A DNA stretch of 12,059 nt from Gammaproteobacteria bacterium. Its GTDB lineage: Bacteria > Pseudomonadota > Gammaproteobacteria > Competibacterales > Competibacteraceae. The stretch's first letter is position 1. Each line of letters opens with the position of its first letter. Under the pieces are notes generated by a model, which worked only from the letters and a program-made list of their open reading frames with translations, was not told the origin of the DNA and ran no database searches. Of this stretch, positions 1 through 7,032 are shown one piece after another. Both the position numbers and the translations under genes were made by a program. The stretch spans positions 1-12,059 of the forward strand of contig PWUP01000085.1 in assembly GCA_003562535.1 (NCBI GenBank), given 5' to 3'.

Positions 1-223
1 GTTTAATCGATCTCACACTGCGTTCAGGGTATAACGGGTATTGATTTTTGGCCGCCTCACCCACCAGCAGGCTCCCATCATCGGCCACTCCGACAAAGGA
101 CGGTAAGATGATGTGACCTCGCTCATCAGGGATCACCGTGGCTTTACCCGCTTGGAATACAGCCACTTCGGAATTGGTGGTACCGAGGTCGATACCAATA
201 ATGATGTCTTGGGAATTACTCAT
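1..223 (-). CDS. Hsp70-family chaperone, N-terminal 74 residues (gene runs off the left edge)
   Basis: The reverse strand from 223 encodes MSNSQDIIIGIDLGTTNSEV and continues in frame to the window edge. IGIDLGTTNS at residues 9-18 is the phosphate-1 loop of the Hsp70 ATPase domain, and the later LPSFVGV and LLVGEAAKNQ (about residues 40-61) match the following Hsp70 strands. By family this is an ATP-driven cytosolic chaperone that cycles with a J protein and an exchange factor. The ATG lies 8 nt inside the end of the GrpE-like gene, so translation is probably coupled; only a weak GAGA Shine-Dalgarno is seen. The sequence differs from housekeeping DnaK (for example NQYPLYPERSVRSIK where DnaK has RQAVTNPQNT), and the neighbours are not dnaK neighbours, so a specialised paralogue of the HscC kind is more likely. 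The substrate domain is outside the window, so the exact subfamily is not settled. Confidence 0.93.
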   Translation of the reverse strand, partial: MSNSQDIIIGIDLGTTNSEVAVFQAGKATVIPDERGHIILPSFVGVADDGSLLVGEAAKNQYPLYPERSVRSIK

Positions 224-875
224 GAATGGATTCTCGCTTATTAACTTTCACATCGCTGGGCCGTAGCAACTCATCGTCCCAGAAAAAACCTTTACGCAGT
301 TCGTCTGTAACCACACCTGAAGGTTGATCAGGTTGAAATTCCACCTCAACCACCTTCATCGTATGAGGATCCAGCGGCTGATTCACAGCCTCTATAGGGC
401 GAACCTGATACGCCTCCAAAATTCGATCCAAACGCCGCATACTCATTGTTTGCCCCTCTCGCAAGGCATCCAGTCGCCGTTTGCGGCGATAGCGAAAGCG
501 CTCCAGTAGATTGCGCGGCTGCATGGTTGCTGACCGTAAAGCCGCCTCTAGGCGATCACGCAGGTCGAGTAATTCCAACAGCAAAGGCCGCAGGGTTTCC
601 CGACTCAGCGTATGCTGAGCAGCACGTAATTGATCAAGTTCACGCACTAAGGCGCGATTATCGGCCTCTAAAGTCGCAAATACCGATTTAAACTGCTCCA
701 ATACTTCTTTAACCTGACGACTTTCCCGCTTGACCTCCGCTTTGAGTCCGGCCAGTTCAGCAAACACGGACAGAGCATCGTCTTCCGGCGGTGGAAGCTC
801 ACTGATTTCATCTAAATAATGACTAAACTGCTCAAGCAGTTGCTGTTTAGTTGCTGCATCCATGCGATCAATCAT
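216..875 (-). CDS. GrpE-like nucleotide exchange factor of a specialised Hsp70 cassette
   Basis: The 219-residue product starting MIDRMDAATK has the order of a GrpE protein. An acidic N-terminus is followed by a long charged helix likely to form a coiled coil (about 37-85), then LRPLLLELLDLRDRLEAAL (95-113), which corresponds to the GrpE four-helix-bundle region. A C-terminal beta-domain signature follows, with GVVTDELRKGF and DDELLRPSDVKV (about 187-212). GrpE proteins dimerise and release ADP from Hsp70. Start chosen at 875 because its ATGA overlaps the stop of the J-protein gene by 4 nt; the frame stays open upstream to 974, but that would overlap the J gene by about 100 nt. A second ATG at 863 is possible. 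A very basic stretch (RFRYRRKRRLDALR, about 126-139) sits between the helical part and the C-terminal domain. Identity overall to housekeeping GrpE appears low, so family membership rests on the C-terminal block and on context. Confidence 0.85.
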   Translation of the reverse strand: MIDRMDAATKQQLLEQFSHYLDEISELPPPEDDALSVFAELAGLKAEVKRESRQVKEVLEQFKSVFATLEADNRALVRELDQLRAAQHTLSRETLRPLLLELLDLRDRLEAALRSATMQPRNLLERFRYRRKRRLDALREGQTMSMRRLDRILEAYQVRPIEAVNQPLDPHTMKVVEVEFQPDQPSGVVTDELRKGFFWDDELLRPSDVKVNKRESIHE

Positions 876-1189
876 ACAGAGGGGTTCAGGCTGGAGCGTA
901 AAGCGTCCTGCAACTGGCTTAATGTGGGTCGGGCGGCTACTAAAGGTTGGGTGGTGTGATCCGCATCGTCGCACAATAATTGGCTGAGCGTCGGTTGCTC
1001 CACATTAAACAGTCGGTAACGCAGGCGATCACGTTCCGTGCGCAGGGTCTCGAAAGCGGTCCGAATCGCCTGAAAACGTTGCGGATCACGATCTGGCGGA
1101 TGGACGCGCACTTGGTGTAGATACGCCTTGTGTACAGTGGCGTCATCGGCGGTTTCAGGGATACCTAATACCGCAAATGGATTACTCAT
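872..1189 (-). CDS. Short J-domain protein with HPP in place of HPD
   Basis: The 105-residue protein begins MSNPFAVLGIPETADDATVH and has helix I (FAVLGI), helix II (TVHKAYLHQVRVH), the loop HPPDRDP and helix III (FQAIRTAFETLRTERDRLRYRLF), which together are a J domain at residues 3-61. J domains stimulate Hsp70 ATPase through a His-Pro-Asp loop. Here residues 30-32 are His-Pro-Pro, with Asp at 33, so the usual Asp is displaced by one position. There is no Gly/Phe region or zinc finger. The C-terminal tail (62-105) carries PTLSQL twice (66-71 and 88-93). The ATG overlaps the TPR gene stop as TGATG, and GGAG at 1200-1203 (reverse strand) gives a Shine-Dalgarno 10 nt upstream. The next gene starts inside its stop codon. 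By context it is the dedicated co-chaperone of the neighbouring Hsp70. I recall similar HPPxRDP J domains in other bacteria, so this is probably a subfamily rather than a mutation. Confidence 0.88.
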   Translation of the reverse strand: MSNPFAVLGIPETADDATVHKAYLHQVRVHPPDRDPQRFQAIRTAFETLRTERDRLRYRLFNVEQPTLSQLLCDDADHTTQPLVAARPTLSQLQDALRSSLNPSV

Positions 1190-3525
1190 CAGTCTTTTTC
1201 TCCAAAATCGGGTCCAAATGGCAGGGGCAAGGAGGGGAAACCTTGCTTTTGGAGTTGATCATTCAGAAGATTGATCGCCTGTCTAGGATCATCTGTATCT
1301 AATTCATCCATAAGATCCTCTATCTTATTCATAAACTGCAAAAACTCCCTTGGCATACCCGGCGGCACCCCGAAACCAGTATCGAGAAACTCTTCGATCA
1401 TCGCAGCTGTGGACAAATCTTGACCCTCCAGAGCGCTTTCCAAGGCATGATCTAAGGCTGACTGATCGGCTGAAGTGGTCAGCCTACATTGCCCGCGGCT
1501 GCGAGCAAAGACATCGTAGTACACAAAACGGGGCGGTTGACTGAAACGCTGTCGGGCCACTGAGGCATAGTCGGTCAGCGCCTCATAAGCAGGTACCGCA
1601 TAGAACGCTTCACAGATGGCGGTCAATTGTGATTCGGAAAAGTTTAATTGCGCCGCAGTTTGCAAAGGCCGCCGCAGGGACTGCAACACCACATCAAGCT
1701 CCTTAACTTGACTCTCTAAATAGCGATGAACCCATGCAACCAGTCGCATCACCTCGTCAATGGAGGCCTCCGGTGTACGCGGTTGAACCTGCTGTACATA
1801 ACGATCTAGGCTTCGCGGGGCAACGGCTAAGCACCGACCCTCGACACGGCAGATAAAACGCGCCAACAAACCACCACCAAGCAACGACATACCCTGCTGC
1901 AAAACGTCTATTGCCCGAGCATCATCACCTCGATGGCTATGCACCAACCCTTGAACCATACAAGCCAAGCCGCGCTCAGGCGCTTCTTGGGCGTAGTTGA
2001 ACGCTGCGGCCAGTTCGCGCTCGACCAAATCATAGCGTTGGCTTTTGACGCGCTTACGGGCATGACCTAAATGACAATCGACGAGCAAACGTCTAGCACT
2101 CGCATTGATCGGATCACGTTGCAATAGGGTGTTGGCAAAACTGGCCGCTTTCTTGAAGGCTTGACGACGATAGGCCGCTTTGGCGGCCGACATCAGTATC
2201 TCCGCATCTTGGGGAAACTGCTTCACCGCTTGTTCAATCCAGTAATCTTGAGACTTACTGCTTTGATCGTGTGCGGCGATGTCAATTAAGCGCAGATACG
2301 TCGGTTTATCACCGGGATCAAGCTCAAGGCTGTTCACTAAAGCCTGTTGCTCATGCCCAAGGCTGTCAAATAGATAGCCGTCCGATTTGTTATGTAACTT
2401 AGCAACATGCCGGTAAATCAGCGCAGCTTTTAGCGCATCATCCGAACCCGGACGCGGGGGGAGTAGATTTTTAATACAGTGATTCCAATAGTGGCGAGCC
2501 GACCGGAAATCCCCGCTGCGCTCATTGGCCAGAGCCTGTATATGGGCATTTTCCATAGCCGTGAGCGCCCCGCAATGCTGTTCAACCTCCGCTCTGCCAC
2601 TGGGATAGTACGGTAACAAGGCGACGCAGAAAGCCCGCAGCCGCTCGGCGTCAATCGATTGGGCAGCGCCTAGGGCAAATTGCAGCATCTGCTTCGGACT
2701 GAGTGTTTTTAGGTCAGGCAAGTGCTTAATCAGCTGCCTATCCCGATGTGACCACCCTTTAAGGGTTAAGACCCAATCACGTTCTGGTGGAGGTAAGGGC
2801 AATACCGTTGCCAACAGGTGTTCACCACGTAAGGTGACATAGCCAATCAACTCGGCAAACCGAGTCAATGGTGAATCGGCCGGCAACCGCTGCAGTGCGC
2901 TTGCCGTAGCTTTGGGATCGTGGTCAAGCGTGGCCAAGGCGTGTAACAGCAGACGTAGCTCACGATAGGGTGAACGAAACGGTATCGCCTTTAAGTGGGC
3001 CTGCAACGCCGTGGCGTCCGCGTCACAATACGCTTGCATAGCCGCCAACATCGTGTCGAGCTGCTGCAACAGAGGTGAGTCGGCAGGCAGAGCTGTTTTC
3101 AGCTCCTCGTGGCCACACACCAGCTCTACCGCTAAATAACTGGCAATTCGCTGTCCCTCAGGGCGGTTACGAAAGCTCGCATCCGTTTGGGTAAATAACC
3201 GTGCGCCACGCTCTATCCGTCCGGCTTTAATCAGCCATTCCAGATAGCGTTCCAATTGACGCTCACCGCAACTGCTGGCCATGTTTTCCCATAGCGCAGC
3301 GGCTTCCTTGTACATGCCCTTAGCCGCAAGCTGCTCAGCCCGCCCTATATAAGCTTCCGCCAGCGCTTCACGCCACGGCTCGTGCGACTCACGCTTGAGC
3401 AATTGTTTGTAAACTTCTAAGGCATCACGAAACCGCCTCGCCTGCAAATGCGCCTCAGCCTGTTCGACGAGAGCTGGGGTAGGCTGGCGGTTGGTTCGAT
3501 GACGTGTTCTACTTTTTTTGGCCAT
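1189..3525 (-). CDS. Large tetratricopeptide-repeat protein, first gene of the chaperone cassette
   Basis: This 778-residue soluble protein has no signal peptide or membrane segment. It opens with a basic tail (MAKKSRTRHRTNRQPTP), then helical repeats such as LVEQAEAHLQARRFRDALEV and GRAEQLAAKGMYKEAAALWE, which fit TPR units (A at position 8, A/Y near 20). Further TPR-like helices recur in the middle (AAKAAYRRQAFKKAASFANT and the block after it). The C-terminus is acidic (IEDLMDELDTDDPRQAINLL) and ends in LPLPFGPDFGEKD. TPR arrays bind peptides or protein partners, so a scaffold or client-adaptor role for the linked Hsp70 is an inference. I chose the ATG at 3525, where the basic tail begins; an ATG at 3561 adds 12 residues, and neither has a strong Shine-Dalgarno. 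The stop overlaps the J-gene ATG by 1 nt. I do not recognise a named family beyond TPR. Confidence 0.85.
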   Translation of the reverse strand: MAKKSRTRHRTNRQPTPALVEQAEAHLQARRFRDALEVYKQLLKRESHEPWREALAEAYIGRAEQLAAKGMYKEAAALWENMASSCGERQLERYLEWLIKAGRIERGARLFTQTDASFRNRPEGQRIASYLAVELVCGHEELKTALPADSPLLQQLDTMLAAMQAYCDADATALQAHLKAIPFRSPYRELRLLLHALATLDHDPKATASALQRLPADSPLTRFAELIGYVTLRGEHLLATVLPLPPPERDWVLTLKGWSHRDRQLIKHLPDLKTLSPKQMLQFALGAAQSIDAERLRAFCVALLPYYPSGRAEVEQHCGALTAMENAHIQALANERSGDFRSARHYWNHCIKNLLPPRPGSDDALKAALIYRHVAKLHNKSDGYLFDSLGHEQQALVNSLELDPGDKPTYLRLIDIAAHDQSSKSQDYWIEQAVKQFPQDAEILMSAAKAAYRRQAFKKAASFANTLLQRDPINASARRLLVDCHLGHARKRVKSQRYDLVERELAAAFNYAQEAPERGLACMVQGLVHSHRGDDARAIDVLQQGMSLLGGGLLARFICRVEGRCLAVAPRSLDRYVQQVQPRTPEASIDEVMRLVAWVHRYLESQVKELDVVLQSLRRPLQTAAQLNFSESQLTAICEAFYAVPAYEALTDYASVARQRFSQPPRFVYYDVFARSRGQCRLTTSADQSALDHALESALEGQDLSTAAMIEEFLDTGFGVPPGMPREFLQFMNKIEDLMDELDTDDPRQAINLLNDQLQKQGFPSLPLPFGPDFGEKD

Positions 3526-3611
3526 AAGCTCAGTGTATCGTGTGATGTGTAAGTCATTCATGCATGGTTAAATGCAGCAAAAAAACAGTCTGGATTGCTG
3601 CTAGGCTGACT

Positions 3612-3640
3612 ATATTAGATATAATTAAAAATCTAATCCA
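3612..3640 (-). promoter_or_regulatory. Candidate promoter of the chaperone cassette
   Basis: On the reverse strand TGGATT (3640-3635), a 17-nt spacer and TAATAT (3617-3612) give a weak sigma-70 arrangement (3/6 and 4/6 matches) pointing to the TPR gene, with about 80 nt of leader. The stretch is the most AT-rich of the window, which supports promoter function, but the -35 match is poor. No heat-shock sigma-32 consensus was recognised here. Confidence 0.3.
3614..3637. promoter_or_regulatory. AT-rich dyad, possible operator between divergent genes
   Basis: ATTAGAT (3614-3620) and ATCTAAT (3631-3637) form a perfect 7-bp inverted repeat with a 10-bp AT-only centre. It overlaps the reverse-strand promoter candidate and also a perfect TATAAT on the forward strand (3620-3625), whose best -35 (TTGCTG at 3595-3600) has a long 19-nt spacer. 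A repressor bound here could control both directions. No protein that binds it is identifiable in the window. Confidence 0.35.
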
Positions 3641-3671
3641 GTATTGGGAGCCTATTTCGGTTGACAAGCCA

Positions 3672-3686
3672 TTGGCCATCGGCCAA
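3672..3686. repeat. Short inverted repeat TTGGCC-ATC-GGCCAA
   Basis: Six-bp perfect arms with a 3-nt loop lie between two copies of TTGACAA (3661-3667 and 3707-3713) in the leader region of the IalB-family gene. No T-run follows on either side, so it does not look like an intrinsic terminator. It could be an operator or a structured leader. Neither TTGACA copy has a good -10 at normal spacing. Confidence 0.3.
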
Positions 3687-3804
3687 AACATTCTGATGAG
3701 TTTTTCTTGACAATCAAAAGCATACCCCCATTTTTCCGGTGGCTGTGATTATGCAGCCACTATCCCTACCCGCCCTGCAGGCAGAATTTTTTGCGGAGAA
3801 TCTG

Positions 3805-4323
3805 ATGAATTTACCTCATACCCATCGCACCCTACTGTCTCAACTGTTGCTATGTGCCGGATTCGTGTTACTTTCAACCACAGCTTACGCCCTAGAAGAA
3901 GGCCAGCAATTCCAAGATTGGACCGTCGGTTGTGAGCGCTTACCTGGTATGGATCGCGAGCGGTGTTTTATTTACCAAACCGTGGTCAATCAAGACACGG
4001 ATGAACCGGTTTTGCAAATGGCCGTCGGTTATTTGCCTATGGACGATGGCCGCGAACAGCCCGCCGCCTTACTCACCGTACCCTTGGGCGTAGCGTTACC
4101 GCCGGGTATTGGTCTGAGCGTTGATGGCGGAGAGATGATTCGCCTACCCTACGAGCGCTGTGTACCCAGCGGCTGCATTGCTGGATTTCCGCTGGAAGAC
4201 GATATGCTGAATCAGTTCAGACGCGGGATACGCGCTGAGATTCGCCTGCATGACGGCATGCAAGGCATTGGCTTGCCGGTGTCACTCATGGGCTTTACAT
4301 CCGGTTTCAATGCCTTGCGTTAG
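3805..4323 (+). CDS. Secreted invasion-associated locus B (IalB) family protein
   Basis: The 172-residue product starts MNLPHTHRTLLSQLLLCAGF and has a Sec signal peptide: polar/basic start, hydrophobic core at about 10-25, and a likely cut after AYA near residue 29. The mature part has the IalB layout: FQDWTVGCE (36-44), RCFIYQ (53-58), then LPYERCVPSGCIAGFPL (114-130). Four mature cysteines (43, 54, 119, 124) could form two disulfides. The family was named in Bartonella, but members are widespread in environmental proteobacteria, and a periplasmic or surface role without known activity is the safe reading. An in-frame ATG at 3739 would add 22 residues before the signal peptide. I chose 3805 because GGAGA (3795-3799) sits 5 nt upstream and the signal peptide then starts properly. 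It is divergent from the chaperone cassette and co-directional with metK, with 179 nt between. Confidence 0.85.
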   Translation: MNLPHTHRTLLSQLLLCAGFVLLSTTAYALEEGQQFQDWTVGCERLPGMDRERCFIYQTVVNQDTDEPVLQMAVGYLPMDDGREQPAALLTVPLGVALPPGIGLSVDGGEMIRLPYERCVPSGCIAGFPLEDDMLNQFRRGIRAEIRLHDGMQGIGLPVSLMGFTSGFNALR

Positions 4324-4411
4324 CGCTTGGCATAGATGCGGCTGGCAATGTCCTAACAAACCTGTAGCACCAGCAGCAATGGATCATTCACCACAGGCTA
4401 ATGATTCAAGA

Positions 4412-4439
4412 TGCACACCTCACGTTTTAAGGTTACACT
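4412..4439 (+). promoter_or_regulatory. Candidate promoter of metK-ahcY-metF
   Basis: TGCACA (4412-4417), a 16-nt spacer and TACACT (4434-4439) match the sigma-70 boxes at 4/6 each and would give a leader of about 55-60 nt before metK. It is the best pair I can find in the 179-nt gap. I saw no MetJ-type AGACGTCT boxes and no clear SAM or SAH riboswitch core in this gap. Confidence 0.3.
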
Positions 4440-4497
4440 GCCCCTTTTGCCAGCCGGTGTCGCATGTACACCCTAAATTAGCGTTTTGAGGAATTCC

Positions 4498-4506
4498 ATG
4501 CAATGA
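4498..4506 (+). other. Two-codon upstream ORF (ATG CAA TGA) overlapping the metK start
   Basis: GAGGA (4488-4492) is followed after 5 nt by ATG at 4498, which reads ATG-CAA-TGA and stops on the TGA that overlaps the metK ATG at 4503. The metK start is 10 nt from the same Shine-Dalgarno. The ribosome could therefore choose either start, with termination-reinitiation feeding metK. Whether this is used is inference; it may be chance. Confidence 0.3.
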
Positions 4507-5735
4507 GTGACAGTTATCTTTTTACTTCAGAGTCCGTTTCAGAGGGTCATCCCGATAAAGTTGCTGACCAAATTTCCGATGCCGTGCTCGATGCCTTGAT
4601 CGCGCGTGATAAGCAGGCACGAGTGGCGGTGGAAACCTTGGTCAAAACCGGTGTGGCCATTGTGGCTGGCGAAGTCACCACCAGTGCGTGGGTTGATTTA
4701 GAAGACTTGGTGCGTAAAGTCATCACCGATATTGGCTACAACTCCTCCCATGTGGGTTTCGATGGCGCGACGTGCGGAGTGCTCAATATCATCGGCAAGC
4801 AGAGCGTAGACATTGCCGGGGGCGTTGATCGCGCCCAACCCGAAGACCAAGGAGCCGGTGATCAGGGGCTGATGTTTGGCTATGCCTGCAACGAGACTGA
4901 ATCACTGATGCCGGCCCCGATTCAACTGGCGCACCGTCTGGTAGAGCGCTTAACCGAAGCGCGTAAATCCGGTTTACTCAACTGGCTGCGCCCCGACGGT
5001 AAATCCCAAGTCAGTTGCCGCTATGTGAATGGTCAAGTCACCGGCATCGATGCCGTAGTCGTCTCGACCCAACATAACCCCGAAGTTAAACAGTCCGATC
5101 TGCATGAAGCGGTCATGGAACTGATCATCAAGCACGTCATTCCCAGCGAATTACTGCATCGCGACACCCAGTTCCATATTAACCCGACGGGCAGTTTCGT
5201 CATCGGCGGTCCGGTGGGCGACTGTGGGCTAACGGGGCGTAAAATCATCGTCGATACCTACGGCGGTATGGCGCGCCACGGCGGTGGGGCTTTCTCTGGC
5301 AAAGACCCTTCCAAAGTGGATCGCTCAGCGACCTATGCAGGGCGTTATGTGGCTAAAAACATTGTCGCTGCTGGTCTGGCGGATAAATGCGAGATTCAAG
5401 TCAGTTATGCCATCGGGGTTGCCGAACCCACCTCGATCTCGGTGACGACTTTCGGCACTGGTAAAGTGTCCGATGAACGCATTGCTCAATTGGTTCGTGC
5501 GCATTTTGACCTGCGTCCCTACGCAATCAATCGCATGCTGGATCTGCTGCACCCCATGTTTCAAGCCACAGCCGCTTATGGCCATTTTGGCCGCCAGCCC
5601 CAAGAAATGACCTACACTTGGCTGGATAATCACCACGCCACGCAAACCGAAACCTTCACCGCGTTCACTTGGGAGCGCACTGATAAAGCCGAGGCTCTGC
5701 GTGCCGATGCCGGATTAAAAGGAGAGCAATCATGA
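4503..5735 (+). CDS. metK: S-adenosylmethionine synthetase
   Basis: The 410-residue enzyme makes SAM from methionine and ATP, releasing phosphate and pyrophosphate; it works in the cytosol as a tetramer with Mg and K ions. It shows the family marks in order: SESVSEGHPDKVADQISD (10-26, with the catalytic His at 16), GAGDQGLMFGYA (117-128), and the phosphate loop GGGAFSGKDPSKVDRS (260-275). The C-terminus extends about 25 residues beyond the length of the E. coli enzyme. Start at 4503 (MSDSYLFTSE) because homologues begin just before the LFTSESVSEGHPDK block. Its stop overlaps the ahcY start as ATGA, so the two are coupled: SAM is made by the first and the by-product SAH of its use is cleared by the second. 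Confidence 0.98.
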   Translation: MSDSYLFTSESVSEGHPDKVADQISDAVLDALIARDKQARVAVETLVKTGVAIVAGEVTTSAWVDLEDLVRKVITDIGYNSSHVGFDGATCGVLNIIGKQSVDIAGGVDRAQPEDQGAGDQGLMFGYACNETESLMPAPIQLAHRLVERLTEARKSGLLNWLRPDGKSQVSCRYVNGQVTGIDAVVVSTQHNPEVKQSDLHEAVMELIIKHVIPSELLHRDTQFHINPTGSFVIGGPVGDCGLTGRKIIVDTYGGMARHGGGAFSGKDPSKVDRSATYAGRYVAKNIVAAGLADKCEIQVSYAIGVAEPTSISVTTFGTGKVSDERIAQLVRAHFDLRPYAINRMLDLLHPMFQATAAYGHFGRQPQEMTYTWLDNHHATQTETFTAFTWERTDKAEALRADAGLKGEQS

Positions 5736-7021
5736 CCCAGGACTACAAAGTCGCTGATATTAGCCTAGCGGCATGGGGCCGCAAGGAAATGGAAATGGCC
5801 GAGATTGAAATGCCCGGGCTGATGGCCTTACGCGCAGAATACGGCTCCCGCCAGCCGCTGAAAGGTGCGCGCATTGCGGGCTGTTTGCACATGACGATCC
5901 AAACCGCTGTCTTGATCGAAACCTTGACGGCACTCGGTGCGGAAGTGCGCTGGTCATCGTGCAATATTTTCTCCACCCAGGATCAAGCCGCTGCAGCAGT
6001 CGCCGCTGCCGGGATTCCGGTCTTCGCGTGGAAAGGCGAAACAGAAGACGAATACTGGTGGTGTGTGGAACAAACCATCCACGGCCCCAACGGCTGGACA
6101 CCAAATATGATTCTCGATGACGGCGGTGATCTCACCCAAGTCATGCACACTCAATACCCCGAACTCATGGCTGAAGTCCGCGGTATTTCCGAAGAAACCA
6201 CCACTGGGGTGTTGCGTTTATACGATATGGCGAAAAAAGGTACCCTGCTGTGCCCAGCCATTAATGTCAACGACTCAGTGACCAAATCAAAATTTGATAA
6301 TAAATACGGCTGTCGTGAGTCGTTGGTCGATGGCATCCGCCGAGCGACGGATGTCATGATGGCGGGTAAAATCGCTATGGTCTGTGGCTACGGCGATGTC
6401 GGCAAAGGTTCGGCAGATTCACTGCGCCGCGCAGGTTGTCGGGTAATGGTTTCCGAGGCCGATCCCATCTGTGCCTTGCAAGCGGCTATGGAAGGCTATG
6501 AGGTGGTTACCATGGAAACGGCCGCACCCCGAGCGGATATTTTCGTCACCGCCACGGGCAACACCGGCGTCATCACCGTTGACCACATGCGGGCGATGAA
6601 AGACCGAGCGATTGTCTGCAATATTGGTCATTTCGATAATGAAATTGAAGTGGAGGCTCTAAAAAATTACAAATGGGATAACATCAAACCACAGGTCGAT
6701 CAAATCGAATTCCCCAACGGCAAAAAAATGATTTTGCTGGCTGAGGGACGTTTGGTGAATCTGGGCTGTGGCACCGGCCATCCCAGCTTTGTCATGAGCG
6801 CCTCATTCGCCAATCAGGTGCTGGCGCAAATGGAACTGTGGGCTAACCACAGCCAGTATGACAAACAAGTCTATGTGTTACCTAAACACCTCGATGAAAA
6901 AGTTGCAGCCTTGCACTTAGATAAACTCGGTGCCGAACTCACCCAACTCACGCCCGAGCAAGCCGAATACATTGGGGTCAGTCCCACAGGGCCGTTCAAA
7001 AACCATGAGTACCGTTACTGA
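5732..7021 (+). CDS. ahcY: S-adenosylhomocysteine hydrolase
   Basis: The 429-residue cytosolic enzyme reversibly splits SAH into adenosine and homocysteine with tightly bound NAD. Visible marks are CLHMTIQTAVLIETL (51-65), NVNDSVTKSKFDNKYGCRES (178-197, substrate and NAD contacts), the Rossmann loop CGYGDVGKGSAD (218-229), GCGTGHPSFVMSASFANQ near 345, and the C-terminal PFKNHEYRY tail that reaches the NAD site of the partner subunit. Length fits the form without the long insertion found in some bacterial homologues. AAGGAG at 5719-5724 is a strong Shine-Dalgarno 7 nt before the ATG, inside the end of metK. The choice of AhcY instead of the Pfs/LuxS route means this organism recycles SAH directly to homocysteine. 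metF follows 11 nt downstream. Confidence 0.98.
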   Translation: MTQDYKVADISLAAWGRKEMEMAEIEMPGLMALRAEYGSRQPLKGARIAGCLHMTIQTAVLIETLTALGAEVRWSSCNIFSTQDQAAAAVAAAGIPVFAWKGETEDEYWWCVEQTIHGPNGWTPNMILDDGGDLTQVMHTQYPELMAEVRGISEETTTGVLRLYDMAKKGTLLCPAINVNDSVTKSKFDNKYGCRESLVDGIRRATDVMMAGKIAMVCGYGDVGKGSADSLRRAGCRVMVSEADPICALQAAMEGYEVVTMETAAPRADIFVTATGNTGVITVDHMRAMKDRAIVCNIGHFDNEIEVEALKNYKWDNIKPQVDQIEFPNGKKMILLAEGRLVNLGCGTGHPSFVMSASFANQVLAQMELWANHSQYDKQVYVLPKHLDEKVAALHLDKLGAELTQLTPEQAEYIGVSPTGPFKNHEYRY

Positions 7022-7032
7022 CAGATCACGCT

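Noticed and set aside
875..974. 5' extension of the GrpE-like frame to 974 (252 residues)
   Set aside because: It would overlap the J-protein gene by about 100 nt; the ATGA overlap at 875 is the usual coupled start and the extension has no GrpE character.
3739..3804. Upstream ATG of the IalB-family gene
   Set aside because: It would place 22 polar and hydrophobic residues before a good signal peptide; the ATG at 3805 has a Shine-Dalgarno and a proper signal peptide.
4324..4502. SAM or SAH riboswitch upstream of metK
   Set aside because: I looked for the conserved cores and saw none; this is an eye search only, so a covariance search could still change it.
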